Assembly (NCBI GenBank): GCA_029204225.1
Contig: CM055103.1
Coordinates: 2,506,406 to 2,570,405 of the forward strand
From: Diphasiastrum complanatum
Lineage: Eukaryota > Streptophyta > Lycopodiopsida > Lycopodiales > Lycopodiaceae
DNA length: 64,000 nt
Reading direction: 5' to 3'
The notes below the pieces were generated by a model. That model was not told the origin of the DNA. It searched no databases and saw only the letters and a list, made by a program, of their open reading frames with translations. The stretch's first letter is position 1; each line of letters opens with the position of its first letter. Shown piece by piece: positions 33,682-45,498 of the stretch. The translations under genes were made by a program, and so were the position numbers.

Positions 33682-34842
33682 ATGAAGGCCCCTGAAGCTG
33701 CTCCTAGAGGTGCTCCACAGGAGGTCAATCAAATTATTGTTAGAAGAGCACTCCGATTGGATCTACCCAAATATAATGGATTAACAGATCCAGTTAGATT
33801 TCTTCAGATCTATGCTGAATCCTGTGAGGTCTATGGAGAGATTTATCCTCAAGATAAACTTAAGCTATTTCCTATGGCCTTAACAGGCGCAGCACAAGAG
33901 TGGTATTATAACCAAGATGAAACTGAGCGTACAGATTAGGAGGTTGTTAAACGAGCCCTTATCACACAGTTCAAACCACAGAAGTTTATGGAAGACCCTT
34001 TCCTACTTTTAAGTAAAATTAAAATGGGAAAGTGGAAAATGGTTCGAGATTACATCAAAAGGGTGAAACGTCTTAGATCTGAATGTGAACCTGAGCTTAT
34101 TAATGAAAATGCCATGATTCTGTGAGGAAATCACATAGTGAACGAGTGTCCTCAATTGAAAAAACAAATGGAAATCAGTGTTTGCCATCTGTGTAATTCA
34201 CCTGACCATGAGACTGCCTTTTGCAACTTCAACCCTCGGATAATTCAGCAACGGTATGCCCAGATGGGATATCAAGATCCACAATATGGAGGCAATCCAG
34301 CAGCAAGACCGCGACAATCTACTCTTGGATACCAGGAACGTCTAGCTTTGTCTGCCCCACCAAAACACTCCGCTCCTCCTGCCAATTTGATGGAACCAGA
34401 ACCTTACGGAAGTGCTGAGCAGTGGAGCTATGGTAATGATCAGTATGCCATTTATGCTGTCGCTCAACAACAAGCCTCAAGAAATTGGGCCAGAGCACCA
34501 CTTGGATGCTTTGCATGTGGAGAAAATCACAGAGTTGCAGAATGCCCAAATGAAGGAAAATTTGTACCATTCTGTCATGATTGTGAATATGGGCATTGCT
34601 ATAAAGACTGTCCAGCAAGACCGAAGCCACCACCAGCTACAACACCTGTAAATTTGATAACAATCAAGCAAGGATTAGTAGCTCAGAATAAACCAAGTGC
34701 ACCCTTGATGGTGGTCACCAGAGCACAAAAGCAAAAAGAACTTGTAGTGGATCCAGTACCTGCTGATTCTATTCCATTGAACGATACACCAACAACATCG
34801 GGAGTCTATCCAAATCTTAATACAGAAAAACGAAGATATTAG
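33682..34842 (+). pseudogene. Gypsy gag with two in-frame stops
   Basis: One frame carries the whole gag: LPKYNGLTDPVRFLQIY and MALTGAAQEWYY are the retrotransposon gag domain, then WKMVRDYIKRVKRLRSECEP. Stops at 33937-33939 and near 34123 interrupt it. The C-terminal half has three cysteine-rich knuckle-like motifs: CHLCNSPDHETAFC, then CFACGENHRVAEC, then CHDCEYGHCYKDC. The second has perfect CX2CX4HX4C spacing. Gag would form the particle and bind RNA. The start ATG at 33682 is the first in this frame after the leader. Confidence 0.85.
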
Positions 34843-34866
34843 CCTCCAAGAAATTTACGTATAGAT

Positions 34867-36046
34867 ATGAATGATCAATTACATCATCACGAAGATCCCT
34901 TCAAGATGACTGAACCGGAAGCACCGCATACAGAATTATTCATGAACATTTTGTCTAGAAAGATCAATATTTCATTGCGAGAGTTCCTAAAGTTGGTGCC
35001 AAAAGCAAGAGAAGTCTTAGCGCAAAAGTTAGTTCAAGAAGAATCAGAAGACCATCAGGAGCCGCTTTTTTTGTGCTGGATTTGAAGAATCTAATGATGT
35101 ACTCCATGTTGGAGCCGCTTGGGAAAGTGAACAAAAGAATATCACTCTACTGATACAACATAGACAATTTTCTAAAGAAGCAGCCGTGATAGATGGCAGT
35201 TCAGGAGTTAACCTGATTTCTACAAAGCTATGTACAAAATGGGGCCTTACAAAGATTAAGCCTGCTACTTTTGTTATTAAGCTAGCTGATCAAACGACAG
35301 TTCGTCCACAAGGAATGGTGGAAGATATACTTGTCAGGATTGCAGGAGTACAGTTTGTCATTACTTTCGTCGTGATGGACTTACCAGAAGCACCAAATGT
35401 CTACCGAGTTCTATTAGGATGTCCATGGTTACGAGTTGCGCAAGTAACTCATAACTGGGGTACCGGAAAAATCACTTTTGAAAATCGTGAACGTGTAGTT
35501 AAAGTTGATCCTATGACTTGGACTATCAAACCAGTGGTTCAAAAAGCGGATGATGATTCATCAACAACGGATCACACTTGTGATCGATCAGAGAAAAAAT
35601 TAGGAGTTCCCTACGATTCTCAAACAGATACTGTCAATTGGAACGAAGCTCTTGCAACACTTAAATGTACAGCAGGATATATGTGTCAACAAGATATTCA
35701 ATCAGATATGAGCAAGATTTCCTTATTAGATCGAACTTTGGATATGCCAATCACGTTTCCACTACATGTGCTGAATGTAGCTTGGATATCAACGGAACCT
35801 ATACCAGATCCAGTTGAGGACGATCTCATACCAGTGAGCCATGCCTTAACTTATGATGGCAATGCAGAACTTACGGATGAACATATTCTACATCATATGG
35901 ATCCGACCAGATTTGGAGTGCGTAATGTTCCTGATGAACCAACAATCAAATCGCCCAAAGCAGTTATATTGAAGGGAGACAGGATCACAGGTTCGATGAC
36001 GAAGAAACAAGCAAAGCAACATTATAATACGGTCCTGAAATTATAG
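34867..36046 (+). pseudogene. Gypsy aspartic protease region
   Basis: 34867-35085 continues the gag frame (LSRKINISLREFLKLVP is the usual linker). The frame shifts near 35080 and 35186-36046 has a retropepsin-like stretch: VIDGSSGVNLISTKLC (DGS in place of the more usual DTG/DSG), LADQTTVRPQGMVEDI and YRVLLGCPWLRVA. The end (KKQAKQHYNTVLKL) precedes where the RT fingers should start. Confidence 0.8.
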
Positions 36047-36089
36047 GAAGTGCCACCTCTATTGGATAAAGGCAAAGCAAAAGTCAAGA

Positions 36090-36791
36090 ATGATTCTTCA
36101 AGTCAGCTGTAATGCACCAAGTTCATTCCAAAGAGTAATGCAATTTGCCTTTGAAGATTATCTGCAGAAATTTCTTGAAACTTACTTGGACGACTTGGGA
36201 GTTCATAGTACAGATATAGACCACCTGGATCGATTGAAGAAAGTCTTTGAAAGATGCCGCAAATATCAGATTTCTCTAAATCTAGAAAAATGCCAGATAT
36301 GGGTTTCGCACGGAGTGGTGCTTGGACATGTGATATCAAGACATGGTATTGCCACCGATTATTCTAAGATCAAAGTTATTGTGGAATTGCCACCGCCAGC
36401 AACAATTCGAGGAGTTTATGTGTTTATGGGTCATGCAAACTGCTATCGAATTTTTATTATCTTCTTTGCGGATTTAGCACGACCTATATACAAATTAACT
36501 ATTGTTCCTATTTGGACAGTAGAGGCGCTAGAAACCTTTGAAAAGTTAAAAAAATTATTATCTTCAGCACCAATACTGCGTTCTCCAGATTGGACATTAG
36601 AGTTTCATGTTCATACGGATGTCTCAAAATACGCCATTGGATCAGTTTTGATGCAGCCAGGTGACTATAAGAAGGATTATACTATACGATTTGCAAGCAG
36701 ACAGCTTACAGATCCAGAGAAGAATTATTCAACAGCAGAACGTGAAGCGCTAGCCATGATTTCGTCACTACCTCATGGAAACGCACTTTGA
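36090..36791 (+). pseudogene. Gypsy RT palm/thumb and RNase H, N-terminus missing
   Basis: The frame begins at NAPSSFQRVMQFAFEDYL and has the catalytic box YLDDLGVHS near residue 32, then NLEKCQIW and VLGHVIS. The fingers and first catalytic Asp (FDGYSGYNQI-like region) should lie upstream, but only 43 nt separate it from the protease end, so roughly 200-300 residues were deleted. The C-terminal part is RNase H-like: FHVHTDVSKYAIGSVLMQ, FASRQLTDPEKNYSTAEREALAMI. Confidence 0.88.
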
Positions 36792-36844
36792 ATTTTATAC
36801 GGATTATCAACCGTTACTTTGCTTGATAAACAAGACGTGTAATA

Positions 36845-38263
36845 TTGACTGAATTTGACCTTCGAATTGTGGTCAGAAAGGGGAAGCAACATTATCTAGT
36901 CGATCACGTTTCGCGAATTGAATCCGCACCAGTTAATACTGAAGTGGATGATGAATTGCCAGATGTTGCATTGTTCTATGTTGAAGCAGTACCTGAGTGG
37001 GCGACAAATATTGTTGGATTCCTGATGCTAGGACAACCGAATGACTCTTTGACAAAAGTACAGAAAAGACAATTGATCCATAATGCTCAACCTTATCAAT
37101 CAATTGTAGGACAATTGTATCGTCGTGGAGCAGATAATATTTTACGAAGATGTGTTTTACCGCATGAAGTACCAGATTTAATCATGTTTTCACATGATGG
37201 CATGGGTGGAGGACACTTCTCTACAGATATTATTGTTCACAAACTTTTGCAATCGGGTTGTTGGTGGCCTACGCTTCATAAGGACACAAAAATTTTTATT
37301 CAGACATGTGATGTATGCCAGCGAGCATGACGGCCTACTTGACATAATTATGAACCCTTACATTCGGTTTTATCGCAAGCACCATTTGAAAAATGGAGAC
37401 TGGATTATGTTGGTCCTATTCATCCTGCTGCGCAAGGATCTCAGGCCCGATACATTATCGTCGCAACTGATTATATGACCAAGTGGGTTGAAGCCAAAGT
37501 TGTCAAAGTGGCTGATGCGAAATCTATGGCCAAGTTTCTAGATGAAAATATTATAATTAGATTTGGATGTCCGATCGAAATTGTCAGTGATCGGGGTATA
37601 CACTTTGTTAATCAAACACTAAAGTGTTTACTGGAAGATTTTTTTGTTATACACAGATTTAGTACTACCTATTATCCTAGAGGGAATGGCCAAGCTGAAT
37701 CTTCCAATAAGATTCTCTATACCATTATGACAAAGATAGTTGAAGCGAGTCGGTCTGATTGGGAACATAAACTGTATGCAACATTATGGGCATTCAGAAC
37801 CGCTTACAAAAATATTACAAATCAAACACCTTTTCAACTGGTTTATGGTCAAGATGCTGTTATGCCAATTGAATTTTTAATTCCATTTTTACGCATAGCA
37901 GCAACGGAACGATTAAATGATGATATGTCTTTACAACTCCGTCATGAAGCGTTGCACAAATTATGTGAAACTCGATTGATGTCAATTTATGTCTTAGCAG
38001 CAGAGAAAGCCCGCCGCAAGGCATGGCAAGATCGTCGATTGCACAAGAAGGATCTGGAAGCAGGAGATCTTGCATTGATGTACAAACCAAGCTGATCAAG
38101 GGTAAGTTGAAGGTTACCGAGGAAGGCCCATATAAAGTGAAGGAAATCCTGAACTATGGCGCAGTAATTCTTGAGCACTTGGATGGAAAATAATTTGATA
38201 CTCCGGTAAATGACAGTCGATTACGCAAGTTTTGGCAGTCTGCTCCGCCAGTTCAACAAGCCT
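36845..38263 (+). pseudogene. Gypsy RNase H tail and integrase
   Basis: 36845-37330 has FDLRIVVRKGKQHYLVDHVSRI and the HHCC zinc domain (HDGMGGGHF...CWWPTLHKD...CDVCQRA). A frame change near 37330 leads to the core, read from 37475: TKWVEAK, VSDRGIHFVN (second catalytic Asp) and GNGQAESSNKIL (catalytic Glu), then YGQDAVMPIEF. After a frameshift near 38090 the C-terminal domain reads GPYKVKEIL and LRKFW to a stop near 38263, with one more stop inside. No chromodomain is visible. Confidence 0.88.
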
Positions 38264-39570
38264 GATCTCAATATATTTTTTTAATTTTATTTGTTTTTCA
38301 ATTTTTTGTTTTCAGTATTTAATTTGCTGACTTTTTTGAAAAAAGACAGTTACAAAAAAAAATAATAATAAGGAAAGACTGATGAGCAAAAGTCAGGAAG
38401 TCAGCAGCATAAGGAAAAGGAAGCACAGTATTTTTTTTTATGGAAAATGACTTAGAAAACCACTGTTTTGGGCAGATTTGGCCAATACAGTATCAGAAAC
38501 CTTCGCTAAGCTCTCAGGCTGTACATCCACCCTTGATTTATCTAAATTGAGGTGGGCGAAGGTTTTTGACAAGCAAAAATTCAATTTTTGAGTCAGACGA
38601 ATGTTCATTGATATGCCATTTTGAAAACCTTCGGATTATGAACCTTCGCCGACCTGCTAGATGATCTTAAAATGTCAAAATTAGGTTGTTCATAGGTTCA
38701 TATTGTGAAAAAATGCATTTATGATAGTACCTGGGTGAAGAACCCTCCTGGGCGAAGGTTCATCTTTTGCCAGCCCTGGAAAACGTTCGCCTGATAGGTT
38801 CAGATCCCTAGAAACCTTCGCCGAGATTTCTATAGCCTATTTTTACAGTACTGTACATGCCTGCAAATTTTTGTTCAAAATTGATCAGCCAAACTACTAT
38901 TCAGTGTAATGGACCCACCAAATTCACTAATAAGTTGGCTGAATTTGATTCATTCCTCACTTGTGCTAGTGAAGCTCTTGCAAATTTTTCTTGCGACCAA
39001 AGCCTTCCAAATTTCTTGCATTGCCTTCTGATACACTTTCACGCGTTTATAATTCCTTTTGGTTCATCATGTCTTCTACCGATGTTTTCCAGTCTCCGTG
39101 CTATACTATCCATCGTGATGTCCCATCTGCAACGGACATCATGATTCTTCCTAGCACAACATGGTCACTCAGTGGATGACCCTTGTGGAGCCTCTACTCA
39201 CTACAATGGGTATTCATGAGAGAGCCTTTTCGGGACGCATCAATATGGATTTCATCACTCTTGCCTTCAGTACGTGGAAGGAAGAGAAATCCAAGTTTTA
39301 TATCACCTTCCAAGGAGCCACACACAAGGTGCGCGTCACTGAGGCCGCACTTGCAGCTATAGGAATCTCATCCGGTACGCAAGCCTCACCCAATCACAAG
39401 CACGCCAAACAGGCCATCAAGCCATACATTGACCTCACCAACGATCTGTATTGGACTAATGATGGCTACCTTCTGGAAGCCATCACCGAGCCTTCCATCC
39501 ACGTCGCTGCCTAGCTGTTGAATCATTTCCTGATGGTTGGCAACCTCAGGAAAGACCGCATCACATCTCA
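38264..39570 (+). other. Gypsy 3' region with accessory reading frame
   Basis: Non-coding sequence to about 38850 is rich in AACCTTCGCC-type motifs. Frames at 39068-39178 and 39161-39514 then give MSSTDVFQSPCYTIHRD and VTQWMTLVEPLLTTMGIHERAFSGRI, likely one protein with a frameshift near 39160. Athila-lineage elements often carry an extra frame after pol, sometimes called env-like. I see no signal peptide or membrane segment, so I only call it accessory. Confidence 0.5.
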
Positions 39571-39880
39571 AATGTGAATTCTTCATACGCAAACTAGCCA
39601 TTGATAGACTAAACAATCCTGATTTTAGCCCCTTTTCCAATGATCAACAGAACTCAGTTATGGAATCCTTGACATATATAATGGAAAAACTTATTAGTTT
39701 TCTACCTAAAATATTTTTAAATAATGATTCTTTACCTTATTTACTGTGTACTTACAAAGCCCACAAGGAATCATTCAGATGGATTACAAATATTCATGAT
39801 TGTTGCTTTACTAGACTCGCCAAATTCCTAACAGGAGCTCTTGGTATGCTATCCCATTCCTCATGGAAGGGCCAAGCCTT
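39570..39880 (+). pseudogene. Penelope-like RT fragment (fingers end)
   Basis: The plus-strand frame reads FLPKIFLNNDSLPYLLCTYKAH and then KESFRWITNIHDCCFTRLAKFLTG. This pattern (PYL-----K-HK---RWI----NC----L) is the first conserved block of Penelope-like and related RTs, where a lysine contacts the incoming nucleotide. The palm and the YIDD box are missing; a fragment with those blocks is at 1698-2340 in the opposite orientation. It joins the gypsy 3' region abruptly. Confidence 0.55.
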
Positions 39881-39894
39881 AAGGCAAAGACATA

Positions 39895-40640
39895 CAAGAG
39901 TATCCTAATTGTGGATACAAATTTATATTGGCAATGTGAGTCGTCCATTGATTTTTATCATAACCATAACAATGAAAGAAGAACAATGTGGGATCTATCA
40001 TACTCTTGATGAATCCTTGCTTCAAGAGATACTCATTGATCTTGGAATACCATGCACGAGGAGTATGCTTATGATCGTACAAGGCCTTCTCTGATTTACA
40101 TATGTGTGACTCCTCGCCTTTCACCTCAAATCCTTTTGGTTGAGTGACGTAGACCTCCTCATCAATGTATCCATTCAAAAACATTGACTTCACATCCATA
40201 TGTTGAAGATTGCATCCACACTATGTGGCAAGAGCAATGATGGTCCTAATAGTATGCATGTTAACCACGGGAGTGAATGTCTCCTCGAAGTCAATGCCTT
40301 CCTTTTGCATGTAGCCCTTGGCTACCAAACTTGCTTTACACTTATCCAAATATCTATCCACTTTGTGTTGCACTTTGTACACCTACTTACCTATTGCCTT
40401 CTTGCCCTTTGGGAGCTCAACTGAATCCCAAGGAATGTTCTTGATGACTTACTTGTACTCTTCATCCATTGCATCCTTTCACTCTTGTCCTTGAGATGGT
40501 TCTTCATAGGTACTAGATTCTTGCACACCTAAAATTAAAGCCATTACAAAAAGTTGACACTAGGAGGTTGTCTGTTTTCTCGTAACATTCTTTTTGCCTC
40601 CTGTTCATTGTTTTCAACTTGATTAGATGCATCCACATCA
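39895..40640 (-). mobile_element. Ty1/copia RT fragment
   Basis: The minus-strand frame 39879-40199 has MDVKSMFLNGYIDEEVYVTQP (copia motif --D--TAFLNG-L-EEVYM-QP), then KALYDHKHTPRAWYSKI and IDPTLFF. Upstream (40200-40520) other frames preserve the RT start with ETFTPVV-like and DEEYKSVI-like sequence. Stops and frame changes are frequent. No LTR, gag or integrase. Its end toward 39895 abuts the Penelope-like fragment. Confidence 0.8.
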
Positions 40641-42842
40641 CCAAATGTTTTAAGAAATCATTTTGGTCTCTTCAGCTCCTCTTGAGGTACTTTATGCAAG
40701 CCTTCTCCTTTTTAGCTTGATCCTCTTACTTATCTACCTACGAATCATTATCATTCTCACTCTTCAACCCTCCATCAAAATCCATATGTTGAGCCTAATT
40801 TTGTTGAGAGTGTTTCATCCATACTCATCAAAAGATTTTTATTGACAATAGTTTTCTTAGTAATATGATCATACAACATTAAAAAGTAAATAGAAACATG
40901 ATACTATGGTTGTTTTGGGAAACTTCGTCTCAGTTTTTTGGTGAACCAAGAATTGAAGCCTCCAGCACCCTTGAATTTCCTGTTGCAACTGCTGAAGCAT
41001 ATGAGTTGATGATCATTCTTGCCAGCTCTTTTTCTATTTGAATGTGCTTGCATCCTGATCAATCTGAAGCAGAGTTTGAAACTTTGCGTCAATTTATGTT
41101 ATTGAGATACTGCTGTGGTCCTAGCTATGTGTCTCTAAAGTAGGAAAGTGTTACGCACATCATTGCAAGAAGTCTTATGGGTTTCACCTATTAGTTTTCA
41201 GGTTTGTAAGGTTTTTACCTCTAATGAAGTCGGTTATCAATTTCCAAGTTATCTATATTATTCAAGTGTTTTAACCACTTCCATTGAAGGGTTGTGACTA
41301 TCTAGTAAAATTTGTTTGAAAAGGCTTTTCAAGCAAAGATGCAATATGTTTTTTACATAACCCCCAATTTTTCTTGACAATTCTTCTGAAAGTAAATTTG
41401 CTCGTTCGATTGCCTTGCACTCTTTGAAAATTCCTTGCACTCTTTGAAAATTTCTGTTTTAGAGCTTCATAACTCTCAATATCTATAAAAAGAAAGGTGA
41501 ATTGGGAGCTGGGAGAATTGGTGTAGATAAGTGAACTTTTTTGTGATCTTAAAACCATTTACTTAAATGTGGCTCATGCATATTGGTCAATTGATCAGCC
41601 CTTGAAGGCCATAATTCAACTTTGATCCAATGTTGCCTCTCTCTCCATTCTTAGTATTCATTATGATGCTCAACCTAATGCTTGGGCTGGAAGATTTTCC
41701 AAAAGATAACCTCCATTACTTTCATATGATATAGGTTTCACACACTAACTTCGGTTTGAATGTGCTTTTTCCAATTTACTATGTTTTACTCATAGCGATT
41801 GAGGTTTCTTTCTCGTTTGAAACACTTTCTTCACTAGTAGAAGCCATGAGTGCTTCCACTTGAGTGGATTCATCCAAGTGGTAATTTCCTTCTCTTTCTC
41901 CCTTGACTATCTATGTACTAAATGTGAGAATTGTGCATTCATTCTTTTTGATAAAACATAGCAGAATGATTGTTATTCTTGGAATAACAATGACCACACA
42001 AGAATTTGTTTTGATACTAATTTGAGTGTACTAGTTGATTTAAATAAGCTAGTTAATTCTAAATAGATTCTTGAAATGTGGCCTAGTGGTTGACACGTAG
42101 CGACATGGAGGAATATTTGATGATATATAAACTTTAGAGCTAGTTTGAAGTCAAGCAACCATTAATATTGAAGCTCACAATCCCAATTATATTGTTTATG
42201 ACCAAGTAGAGGTCATCAATTAAATCTTCATATTGGTCTTCGTATTGGATGCTCTAGAATGAACTCATGGAGAGAATGGGTGAGGCCTATATATAGACTT
42301 TTTTTGACAGGAAATCGTAACTTCTCTCAGAAATCATCCTCAGTGCCCATGATTTCTTAGTGAGGTTTGTGAATTTCAAGGCAATATTCTGAGGTCCGAC
42401 GAGTTTCTATAAGTGGTTTTTTTGTTAAAAAATAAACAAACCTAGTACATATCAAAATAAAAATAGGGTTCGTTGTACTTTCGGAGTTTGCTTCCATTGA
42501 CCACAGTGATTTAGAGTTGTATGTAACCAGAGGCAAATATCTTGTCCAGAAACCAGTCTTTTTTTAAATCATTTGAATGAATTCTAGTTTGATGATATAG
42601 TTAAAAAAACAGTTTAAAAAATCCGACCAGATCAATCACCACAGCACAACGTCAAGTGCAATAAGACAAGACAACAGAATTGCTCTCCTGAAACTGTATA
42701 TTTAACTAATCAGTAAGTACAAAGATAAAGTTGCTTAAAAGCACTCAAAGGGATCGTAAAAGAAAGACGGCCCGATAATTCTAGAACTGAGCACACGTGG
42801 TGCCGTCGAAATAAGAAAGCATTGTATAAGTCGATCATTGCA
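40641..42842. other. 2.2 kb without a recognisable gene
   Basis: AT-rich. A 21-bp tandem duplication of 'ccttgcactctttgaaaatt' lies near 41416-41455. Short frames (41298-41558 minus, 41973-42158 minus) carry no motif. 42843-42860 is a pyrimidine run (AACTCTCTCCCTC) that may be the polypurine-tract complement of the following minus-strand copia element. If so, an LTR should end at about 42842, but no match to the right-hand LTR was found. Confidence 0.3.
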
Positions 42843-42946
42843 ATTTTAACTCTCTCCCTCAATGATCAACGTCTCTCTTTATTTTAGAGTTTACTCACTC
42901 TATTCATGGAACATACCTCCATGATACTATTACAAGTAAAGGCTTT

Positions 42947-43898
42947 TTACATAACCAGATCTAAGCCAAGTTTGGCTCTAAAAGTTTCAAATTTTTCTTT
43001 ACTTAAAGCTTTCGTAAATATATCAGCAACTTGTAACAATGTAGAACAGTGTACAATACTTATATCCTCAGATTGTAGCTTCTCACGCACAAAGTGATAT
43101 TTTACCTCAATATGTTTTGTCCTTGCGTGAAAGATAGGATTCTTAACCAATTGTATGGCTATCACAGAAAATAACAGTAGGATTTACCTGCTTCATGCCA
43201 ATCTCACATAACAACTTACGTAGCCAAACAGCTTCCTGGGTAGCAGAACTTAACGCTTTATATCCGGCTTCTGTAGAAGAAAGAGAAATAGTATCTTGCT
43301 TCTTGCTAGACCATGAAAAACAACCGCTACCAAAATTGAAAGCATAACCTGTTGTTGACTTTCTATCATCTACATTTCCTGCCCAATCAGCGTCAACATA
43401 ATGTTGCAACTTAGGTAAAACAGTTTGTCTTTTGTAGATTAGGCCAAGGTTAGGTGTACCTTTCACATACCTCAAAATCCTTTTCGCAGCTTTCCAATGG
43501 TCCATAGTGGGTGATGACATGAATTGGCTAATCAAACTTATAGCATAGCAGATATTAGGATGTGCAGTCGTAAGATATATCAAACTCCCAACTAGCTGAC
43601 GAAATAGAGTAGATTTCAACATGTGCACTATCATCAATACAAGATAATTTCTTACCAGCTTCGCAAGGGGTGATGGAAGGTTTGCACTCTGTCATGCAAA
43701 ATCTCTCCAATACCTCGCGCACATACTTGTTTGACATAACCTGATATCACTGCCAGGGTATACTTCGACATCCAAGCAATAGTGCATAAGATCTAAATCT
43801 ATCATCTCAAACTGCTTGCATAAGTTGGCTTTGATAGAATGAGTGAGGTTCTCATCATTGCCCGTGATAATGATATCATCAACATAAAGTACAATCAA
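42947..43898 (-). pseudogene. Copia RT C-terminus and RNase H
   Basis: 43692-43898 starts at MIVLYVDDIIITGND (catalytic YVDD), and 43143-43737 continues in shifted frames with MTECKPSITPCE, LVGSLIYLTTAHPNICYA, HWKAAKRILRYVKGT, YVDADWAGNVDDRKSTTGYA and SWSSKKQDTISLSSTEAGY. The last part, 42947-43165, has HARTKHIEVKYHFVREKL and VADIFTKALSKEKF. Only about 270 nt separate the integrase end from YVDD, so most of the RT fingers/palm is deleted. Confidence 0.88.
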
Positions 43899-44165
43899 GG
43901 CAATGCTATCTTCGTTTATAAGAACATAAAGATTTGGATCTGAATTTGTTCTTACAAACCCATGAGAAAGAAAGTAATCTTCTCACTTTTCCTTGTGTGC
44001 TAGTTGATTTAGCTTTGTGTCCTTCATGATCTTTTCATACCATTTTGGTATCTTAGATTCAGGTGATACACTACATGGAGAGTATGTAACCCAAGGAGTG
44101 GCCAAGTAATATCTCTTACTTCCAACCGGTTTCTCCTTTATTGCTCCTATTGCAAGTACCTTCCC

Positions 44166-45460
44166 CTAGGCTCTTGAATAGGTGGTGTCTTCTCGACTCT
44201 CATCTTCATGTGCATCATCTTGTGGAGCGTCTTCTTCATCTTCTTCTTCCAAAATTGTAGGAAGTCTTTTGATGCTTTCACCACTTGCATGGTCGTCATC
44301 TTCATACCTATGTCTCTCATCAAATATCACATCTTTGCTTATGTGAATCTTGTTCATTACAGGATCAAAACACCTGTACGCCTTCGTCCTCTCGTCATAA
44401 CCGATGAAGATACACTTGATTGCTTTGGCATCAAGTTTCTTTCGCTCTTCCTTTGGCACATGTACATAGGCCCTATATTCAGTGACACGAAACTTGTCAA
44501 TTTTTGGCTTTATTTCTGTAAATGCTTCTTCGGGAGTCACATTTGGAACCACAACTGTAGGGCTCCTATTTTGCAAGAACGTTGTCGCACTGTGCACGCT
44601 TCCGACCAAAGTGAATCGGTCAAGCCCATTTGCTTCATCATGGAGCATGCACTCTTCACAATAGTCCTATTTTTCCTTTCAACTACACCATTACTATGCG
44701 GCGTGTGTGATTGTGTGAATTGTCTTTTGATGTCGTGTTCCTTGCAAAAGTCCTCAAAATCATCAAATTTGTATTCTCCCCCTCTATCAGATCTTAGCAC
44801 TTTGATGTGTGTGTCCAGTTGGTTCTCTACTAAAGTCTTGAACTCCTTGAAGCGAGCAAAAGCGTCAGATTTCTTCTTCAAGAAATAGATCCATGTCCTC
44901 CTAGAGTAATCATCTATGAAAGTTATAAAATAATATGTTTTCCCCAACGACATGGTCTTCATTGGGCCGCATAGGTCGCTGTGAATAAGTTCCAGTGGTT
45001 TCTTAGCTCTTGCAGCTCCACCTTTTTTTAATGTCTCCTTGTGATGCTTTCCCATGACGCATCCTTCACATATTGCGTGATGATCATCCTGCAATGCTGG
45101 TAATCCTATTACCATCTTCAGCTTCGCCATCAATCTTAAGCTCTCATAGTTCAAGTGACCAAGTCTTTTGTGCCACAACTCAGATTGAGATGTTGTTGAG
45201 ATAGCCAAACCATACTGTCCTGGTTTTGCAGCATCCAATTTATAAAGGCCACAGTTACTATCTCTATAACCTTTCACCACCACTTTATGGTTGTGGTTCA
45301 TATCCCTCATAAGACATCCATCCTTGACAAATTCAACCTTGAGATGTTGATTTTCCATTACTCCAACAGAAAGCAAACTTTTTTTGAGTCCAGGAACATA
45401 AAACACATTAGGGATATTCTTGATTTTACCATCAAGAAACTGCACAAGTACATTGCCCAC
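44166..45460 (-). pseudogene. Copia integrase
   Basis: The frame 44537-45460 has the pre-integrase zinc domain (LWHKRLGHLNYESL...CEGCVMGKHHK), then core catalytic residues in LIHSDLCGPMKT, VLRSDRGGEYKF and HSNGVVERKNRT, all three acidic residues present. A frameshift near 44600 leads to 44166-44648 with KCIFIGYDERTKAYRCFDPV, the copia integrase C-terminal motif, and an acidic tail. Confidence 0.9.
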
Positions 45461-45498
45461 ACCCTGTATTTGGCATTCCTCCCCATTGGCTTGATGAC

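Larger units (their letters stand above)
31785..38263 (+). mobile_element. Ty3/gypsy retrotransposon, Athila-like primer site, decayed, no 3' LTR found
   Basis: The 5' LTR is 31785-32490, the primer site for tRNA-Asp 32496-32513, the leader to 33681, then gag, protease, RT/RNase H and integrase in gypsy order to 38263. The tRNA-Asp primer is typical of the Athila lineage. I found no second copy of the LTR downstream. Non-coding sequence with an accessory frame continues to about 39570, where unrelated Penelope-like sequence begins, so the 3' end is probably lost. Stops, frameshifts and a missing RT N-terminus make it inactive. Confidence 0.88.
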
